This document shows, one piece after another, positions 59,412 through 64,000 of a stretch of DNA of 64,000 nt. The stretch is from Alphaproteobacteria bacterium (GTDB lineage Bacteria > Pseudomonadota > Alphaproteobacteria > Micavibrionales > Micavibrionaceae). The stretch is taken from assembly GCA_020445145.1 (NCBI GenBank), contig JAGRHC010000003.1, positions 1 to 64,000 of the forward strand. Direction: 5' to 3'. Under the pieces are notes generated by a model that did not search any database, had not been told where the DNA came from, and was given only the letters and a program-made list of their open reading frames with translations. The translations under genes were made by a program, and so were the position numbers. Positions within the stretch are counted from its first letter, which is position 1. Every line of letters begins with the position of its first letter.

Positions 59412-60320
59412 CTAGAAGGTCCCTGACGCACTCCACCACTCAGGCTTAAGCGCCTGAAGGCTTTCCGCGGCAGAGATGGCCTGATCTCGTTGCTCAAACA
59501 ATCCGAAGCAACTGGCGCCCGATCCCGATAAACGCGCAAGCAAGCATCCCGGCTGCGCAAGTAAAGCATTAAGAACCTCTGAAATGGAGGGGACAACCTG
59601 CCGCGCCGCCCCTGTCAAATCATTCCGCTGCGCAAGAAGATAAGCAATAAACTCGTCACGATCCGCCAACATCGCAGGCAGCGTTTGAGGCATAGAAGGC
59701 GTGGGCTGCGTCGCATGCCAGGTAGAAAAGACTTGCGGCGTAGGGCAGGGGATAAGCGGGTTAACCAGCACAACCGGCATCTTGGGCAGGGCAGGGGCGG
59801 GAGTTAGAACATCACCAATCCCCTGCAACTGAACAGGCTCCCCGAAATAACATGCAGGCACATCGGCCCCCAGATCTTTGAGCAAATTTGCAAGCCCCTC
59901 AAACCTTTCAGGCACCCCCCACAACGACAGCAAACCACGCACAACCGCCGCCGCATCGGCCGAGCCGCCGCCCAGCCCTGCCGCCTGTGGCAAATTTTTC
60001 GTCAGGTGAATATGAACATCCGGCGCAAGGTCTGTGGCATCTGCAAGCGCAAGAGCGGCCCGTACACAGAGATTGGAAGAGGATAGCCCGCCATCCCGGT
60101 CCTCATCAGAAAAAAGTGGCGCAAACGGCCCGTCGACCGAAAAACGAAACCTTTCAGCAGGCGTAATAGAAACCACATCCCCGATATCACGCGAAAAAGC
60201 CACAAGACTATCGAGCGTATGGTAACCATTCGCCAGCCGCCCGGTAACATGAAGAAAAAGATTAACCTTGGCCGGCGCGAAAACCCGCAAAGCGCCGCTG
60301 GTTGGAAACGCCATAGACAT
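59412..60320 (-). CDS. ispE: 4-(cytidine 5'-diphospho)-2-C-methyl-D-erythritol kinase
   Basis: GHMP-family kinase of the MEP isoprenoid pathway, about 302 residues. The three family motifs are present: FAPAKVNLFLHVTGRL at the N-terminus, the phosphate loop PQAAGLGGGSADAAAVVRGL and the C-terminal ARLSGSGASCFGLF. ATG 60320 has AAGG upstream; longer readings extend further into the end of the TPR gene. It follows the TPR lipoprotein gene on the same strand. Confidence 0.93.
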   Translation of the reverse strand: MSMAFPTSGALRVFAPAKVNLFLHVTGRLANGYHTLDSLVAFSRDIGDVVSITPAERFRFSVDGPFAPLFSDEDRDGGLSSSNLCVRAALALADATDLAPDVHIHLTKNLPQAAGLGGGSADAAAVVRGLLSLWGVPERFEGLANLLKDLGADVPACYFGEPVQLQGIGDVLTPAPALPKMPVVLVNPLIPCPTPQVFSTWHATQPTPSMPQTLPAMLADRDEFIAYLLAQRNDLTGAARQVVPSISEVLNALLAQPGCLLARLSGSGASCFGLFEQRDQAISAAESLQALKPEWWSASGTF

Positions 60321-60330
60321 AAGCGCTACC

Positions 60331-62073
60331 TTATTCGGTCGTATTCGACCCGACAACAGCGGACGGTGCCTTCAACCCTGAAACCAGTTTCCCGGCAAGG
60401 ACCTGTGCAAAAGCACTGTCATCTGTATAGTTTTTCGCGCGTTCCCACTGGAACCGGGCCTCAAGTTTACGCCCGACCTTCCAGTACGCATCGCCCAAAT
60501 GATCGTTAATCGTCGGATCATAAGGCAACAATTCAACAGCCTTCTCCAACTCCGGAACCGCATCATCATATTGTTCCATCTTAAACATCACCCACCCCAG
60601 AGAGTCTGTGATGTAGCCATCGTCGGGGCGCAAGGAAACCGCTTTACGGATCATGTGAAGTGCTTCTTTCAAATTCATTCCACGGTCCGCCCAGGCATAC
60701 CCGAGATAATTCAGAACATAAGGATGATCCGGCTGCAGCTTGAGCGCTGCCTTCAGAGCTTGTTCGGCATTATCCCACTGACCCGCGCGCTCATAGCTCA
60801 TCCCCAGAACATAATAAAGATGCCAGTAACTCGCCGGAATTTCTCCGCCAAAAGTCTTGGCCGCTTTCTTATAAGCGTCAATTGCCGCCCCGTAATTTTC
60901 CTGCTTACGATAAATATCGCCGATCTCGATCATCGAAGCCACATCGTCCTTTTTCGTGGCCAGCGAGCTCAGGATTTTAAGGGCGTCCTGATCATTCTCC
61001 TGCTTCACCATGATCTCAGCAATTTTACGCTGCGTATCAAGATACTCGGGTGAGTTCTCCGGCACAGCGCGGTAATGCGCAATCGCCTCATCATAACGCT
61101 CGTGACGGGCGGCAATATGAGCCAGCAAAAGCTTTGCATCCGTCAGGTTCGGGTCAAGATGCAGCGCCATAAATCCAAAAACCCGGGCGCTCTCATCGCT
61201 ATATTCATCAAAGAGGATCTTGGAAATATCATAAAAAGCCTCACCAAGACCTTCCTGCGGGGTCTTGATGCTCTTAAACAAAGGGACAACCTTCCCGGAT
61301 TGAATCTGGGATATTTTCTCTTTAATTTCCGCATCATCCGGCCAGTCTTTCTGGATCTTGCTGTAAAGCTCCAGAGCTTTCTTCGGTTTATTGATATGCG
61401 CATAAATATCCGCAATGCGCTCCAGATCTTCCGTCGATATATCCTGAACAACTTCCGCCTGCGTCAGAAGCTTCTCAATATCGCCATATTGTTTCAGATA
61501 ATCCGAAATCAGGATCGCATGATAAAGATGAATGGCATTGTTCTTAAGTCCTGAAATTTCCATCTTCCCAAGCGCAGCGTTGCTCCAGCCCGTCAAAAAC
61601 GGCCCGATAAACTGGGACATGCCGTCCTTGGGCATTTTTTGCGCATAGAGTTCGGCTTGCTTGTAATCTTTCTGATCAAACGCCCCCATAACCATAAAAA
61701 TCAGCGCAATCGTATCATCGTCACTGTACGTTTTATTCGGATCATCAGGAACACTGTGCTGCGCAAGCTGGATCGCCGTAGAGGCATCGCCGGACCCCAT
61801 CGCCAGAATCATCGCACGCCTGCGAATAAGTGGATCTTCAATCCCCGCAGCCATAATATTCCCGATAAACCCTTCCGCATTCTTCCAGTCATGATGCGAT
61901 TGTGCGAACAGGCTCGAAAGATAATCACCGGCATGCACAGGAGGGAGTTTTTCTGCGCTGCTTCCCGCGCTGGTCTCAAGGCTGGCCTGCTGAAAGCCGG
62001 GTGCGGCTTTAAAATCATTATCGACGCATGCACCAATCGTGCAGGCGGCAAGTAAAATAGCTAGGCTTTTCAT
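60331..62073 (-). CDS. TPR repeat lipoprotein
   Basis: A 580-residue protein with a lipoprotein signal (MKSLAILLAACTIGAC) and roughly ten tetratricopeptide repeats, such as ASYWHLYYVLGMSYERAGQWDNAEQALKAALKLQPDHPYVLNYLGYAWADRG. AGAGAG precedes the ATG at 62073. Similar TPR proteins lie beside ispE in many alphaproteobacteria. The repeats suggest a scaffold at the outer membrane or periplasm; no enzymatic domain is visible. Confidence 0.88.
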   Translation of the reverse strand: MKSLAILLAACTIGACVDNDFKAAPGFQQASLETSAGSSAEKLPPVHAGDYLSSLFAQSHHDWKNAEGFIGNIMAAGIEDPLIRRRAMILAMGSGDASTAIQLAQHSVPDDPNKTYSDDDTIALIFMVMGAFDQKDYKQAELYAQKMPKDGMSQFIGPFLTGWSNAALGKMEISGLKNNAIHLYHAILISDYLKQYGDIEKLLTQAEVVQDISTEDLERIADIYAHINKPKKALELYSKIQKDWPDDAEIKEKISQIQSGKVVPLFKSIKTPQEGLGEAFYDISKILFDEYSDESARVFGFMALHLDPNLTDAKLLLAHIAARHERYDEAIAHYRAVPENSPEYLDTQRKIAEIMVKQENDQDALKILSSLATKKDDVASMIEIGDIYRKQENYGAAIDAYKKAAKTFGGEIPASYWHLYYVLGMSYERAGQWDNAEQALKAALKLQPDHPYVLNYLGYAWADRGMNLKEALHMIRKAVSLRPDDGYITDSLGWVMFKMEQYDDAVPELEKAVELLPYDPTINDHLGDAYWKVGRKLEARFQWERAKNYTDDSAFAQVLAGKLVSGLKAPSAVVGSNTTE

Positions 62074-62153
62074 TGGCAGTCTCTCTTTTATCGCGGTGGG
62101 AAGCACCATGGTTCACTCTATCACTATAAAGAAGGCGTTTTCTACACAAATAC

Positions 62154-63806
62154 TTACATATTGGGGTAATTCGGTCCGTCGCCGCCTTGCGGGACAGTCC
62201 AGTTTATATTCTGTGACGGATCCTTGATGTCACAGGTTTTGCAATGCACACAATTCTGGGAGTTAATCTGAAAAACAGGCGCTCCCTTTTCATCGCGCAC
62301 AATCTCATAAACCCCCGCAGGACAATAACGCTGGGCCGGCTCGGCATATTCCGCCAAATTGACATCAATCGGCACTGAAGGATCTTTCAAAACCAGATGA
62401 CAAGGCTGCCCCTCGGCATGGTTGGTATTGGAGAGCTGAACAGAGGTCAACCGGTCGAACGTAATCTTCCCGTCCGGCTTTGGATAATCAATCGGCGTAT
62501 GAGCAGCAGCCTTGTCCATTTGCTCAAAATCGGCATTGTTCTTCAATGTCCACGGCGAAAGCCCGCCCGTCAGCGTCTCCCAAACGGCATTGATTAGACC
62601 AAAAACAAGCCCCTTGTGAAAGCCCGGCCTGATATTCCGCACAGCCCTAAGCTCCGTCCAGACCCATGATTTTTCAAGAGCATCAGGATAAGCTTGGCAT
62701 TCCGCCCCCCATGCCCCCGGAGAAGCAGTCAGAAAATCAAAAAGGCTCTCCGCCGCTATCATCCCGGACTTCATCGCCGTATGATTGCCTTTGATCTTGG
62801 GCACGTTCAAAAAACCCGCCGTATCGCCAATCAAAACCCCTCCCGGAAAACTAAGCTTCGGCAGGGATTGAAACCCGCCTTCCACCAAAGCGCGCGCGCC
62901 ATAAGCCACGCGCCGCCCGCCCTCAAGCAAAGGCCGTATATGCGGATGAGTCTTAAACCGCTGCATCTCTTCATAAGGAGAAAGATAAGGGTTTCGGTAA
63001 TCCAGCCCCGTCACAAATCCGATCGAGAGCAAATTCCCGTCCATATGATACATCCACGATCCGCCATATGTTGAAGAATCCAGTGGCCAGCCCATCGTAT
63101 GAACGACCAGGCCTTTCTGGTGCTTCTCCGGAGAAATCTCCCACAGCTCCTTAACCCCAAGCCCGTAAGTCTGCGGATCGCTGTCCTTGCGCAAATCAAA
63201 CTTGGCAATCAAAGTCTTGGTCAATGACCCGTGGCACCCTTCCGCAAAAACCGTCTGCCGCGCATGCAACTCCATCCCCGGCTCAAACGATTCACTCTGG
63301 CTGCCATCCTTGTTTAGCCCCATATCACCCGTCGCAACGCCGATCACAGAGCCCTTTTCATCGTACAAAACCTCAGCCGCCGCAAAACCTGGGAAAATCT
63401 CAACCCCCAGCGCCTCCGCTTGCCCCGCCAGCCAGCGCGTCAAATTCCCGAGTGAAATAATGTAATTCCCCTTGTTATGCATCTGCGGCGGCGTTGGCAT
63501 CTGATGCGCACGGTCCTTGGTCAAAAACAGCATCTTGTCATGCGTAGCAGGCGTATCAAGCGGTGCGCCTTTGTCTTTCCAATCGGGAATAAGCTCATCA
63601 AGCGCTCGCGGCTCAAATACGGCGCCGGAAAGAATATGCGCCCCGACCTCCGAACCCTTCTCCAGAATACAGACATTGAGTTCAGAGCCTTTTTCAGCCG
63701 CCAGTTGCTTAAGACGGATCGCACAAGCCAGCCCCGAAGGTCCGGCCCCCACAATCACAACATCATATTCCATATTTTCGCGATCAGCGCGAACAGAGGC
63801 AGGCAT
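62154..63806 (-). CDS. Electron transfer flavoprotein-ubiquinone oxidoreductase
   Basis: A 550-residue enzyme passing electrons from ETF to ubiquinone. The FAD motif VVIVGAGPSGLACAIRLKQL is near the N-terminus, and GCHGSLTK and GDTAGFLNVPKIKGNHTAMKSG are in the flavin domain. The 4Fe-4S ligands are CPAGVYE, CVHCKTCDI and DPSQNINW at the C-terminus. The short stretch before the FAD motif (RADRENMEYDV) is usual for this family, supporting the start at 63806. It is membrane-associated and supports fatty-acid and amino-acid oxidation. Confidence 0.95.
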   Translation of the reverse strand: MPASVRADRENMEYDVVIVGAGPSGLACAIRLKQLAAEKGSELNVCILEKGSEVGAHILSGAVFEPRALDELIPDWKDKGAPLDTPATHDKMLFLTKDRAHQMPTPPQMHNKGNYIISLGNLTRWLAGQAEALGVEIFPGFAAAEVLYDEKGSVIGVATGDMGLNKDGSQSESFEPGMELHARQTVFAEGCHGSLTKTLIAKFDLRKDSDPQTYGLGVKELWEISPEKHQKGLVVHTMGWPLDSSTYGGSWMYHMDGNLLSIGFVTGLDYRNPYLSPYEEMQRFKTHPHIRPLLEGGRRVAYGARALVEGGFQSLPKLSFPGGVLIGDTAGFLNVPKIKGNHTAMKSGMIAAESLFDFLTASPGAWGAECQAYPDALEKSWVWTELRAVRNIRPGFHKGLVFGLINAVWETLTGGLSPWTLKNNADFEQMDKAAAHTPIDYPKPDGKITFDRLTSVQLSNTNHAEGQPCHLVLKDPSVPIDVNLAEYAEPAQRYCPAGVYEIVRDEKGAPVFQINSQNCVHCKTCDIKDPSQNINWTVPQGGDGPNYPNM

Positions 63807-63895
63807 CAGCGGTTTTCCCCTTTATTTTATTCACCTGCTACTCTACCCTATTTTCATCGAGAATCCCTTAACAAAAACAGGATTTTTAGGTCAAT

Positions 63896-64000
63896 ATGAC
63901 ACACACCGCGCTGACATCCGAGCAAAACGCTCTTTATGCCGCCCTCGACTGGTTGGCGGGGCAGGGCGTGGATTGTCTTCTCACCGATCAGCCCATTGAT
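63896..64000 (+). CDS. Partial CDS, probable uracil-DNA glycosylase N-terminus
   Basis: An open frame runs from ATG 63896 off the end of the window (35 codons seen). AGG lies 6 bases upstream. The visible residues contain ALDWLAGQGVDCLLTDQPID, which resembles the start of alphaproteobacterial family 4 uracil-DNA glycosylases (a WL..G.D......P.D pattern), and these are often divergent from ETF-QO. No catalytic motif lies within the window, so the call is tentative. Confidence 0.5.
   Translation, partial: MTHTALTSEQNALYAALDWLAGQGVDCLLTDQPID

Noticed and set aside
63517..63999. 160-codon plus-strand frame near the window end
   Set aside because: Most of it is antisense to ETF-QO; the credible gene starts at ATG 63896 in a different frame.

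Overview
The window looks like chromosomal DNA of a free-living or surface-associated alphaproteobacterium of moderate G+C. This is inferred from gene content: a Sinorhizobium-like exo polysaccharide locus, a PodJ-type polarity protein, a 3-hydroxybutyrate dehydrogenase beside a DUF3734 patatin, ETF-ubiquinone oxidoreductase, and a full MoxR/Bat operon. No insertion sequence, integrase, CRISPR array or rRNA was seen. There are two tRNA genes, Ser(CGA) and Gln(TTG), both on the minus strand and both encoding their CCA ends.

Layout. 1-7.7 kb: tRNA-Ser, a secreted dienelactone-hydrolase-like protein, and a minus-strand tetR-acrA-acrB-oprM type efflux locus. Its TetR-type operators are visible as two related 16-bp palindromes, one at each promoter. 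7.7-12.3 kb: a small membrane-anchored unknown, then a four-gene two-component module (response regulator, membrane sensor kinase, Rcp1-like regulator, soluble kinase). 12.4-22.7 kb: a ten-gene, tightly overlapping exopolysaccharide operon. Its genes resemble exoB, exoY, exoK, exoL, exoA, exoM, exoO and exoQ, followed by a sulfotransferase and a second exoO-like transferase. 22.7-31.6 kb: a convergent LamG/SGNH gene, two more glycosyltransferase-like genes, a Wzx flippase, a small duplicated Cys-rich secreted protein, and the export genes wza, wzc and a degenerate BY-kinase-like ATPase. Together these make a complete Wzx/Wzy pathway.

31.7-35.3 kb: a FIST sensor protein coupled to a hybrid histidine kinase. 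35.3-46.5 kb: a glycan or protein modification island. It holds an HMW1C-like (GT41) glycosyltransferase, an unknown 200-aa protein, a 2OG-Fe(II) oxygenase-like protein, rfbA / DegT aminotransferase / rfbB for a dTDP-amino sugar, a sulfotransferase, two paralogous FemAB/GNAT-like acyltransferases, a PhyH dioxygenase and a second PLP-enzyme-like protein. 46.5-53.9 kb: moxR, DUF58, DUF4381, batA, a batB-batC fusion and batD. 54-56.6 kb: a membrane protein, 3-hydroxybutyrate dehydrogenase and patatin. 56.7-64 kb: tRNA-Gln, a PodJ-like coiled-coil/Sel1/peptidoglycan-binding protein, ispE, a TPR lipoprotein, ETF-QO, and the start of a probable uracil-DNA glycosylase.

The main theme is construction and decoration of the cell surface under two-component control. 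The best candidates for something not yet described are the 35-46.5 kb modification island with its HMW1C-like enzyme, the LamG/SGNH gene with an attenuator-like leader, the inactive-looking Wzc kinase partner, and the secreted protein with two perfectly spaced four-cysteine repeats. All functional calls rest on reading motifs; no database search was possible.
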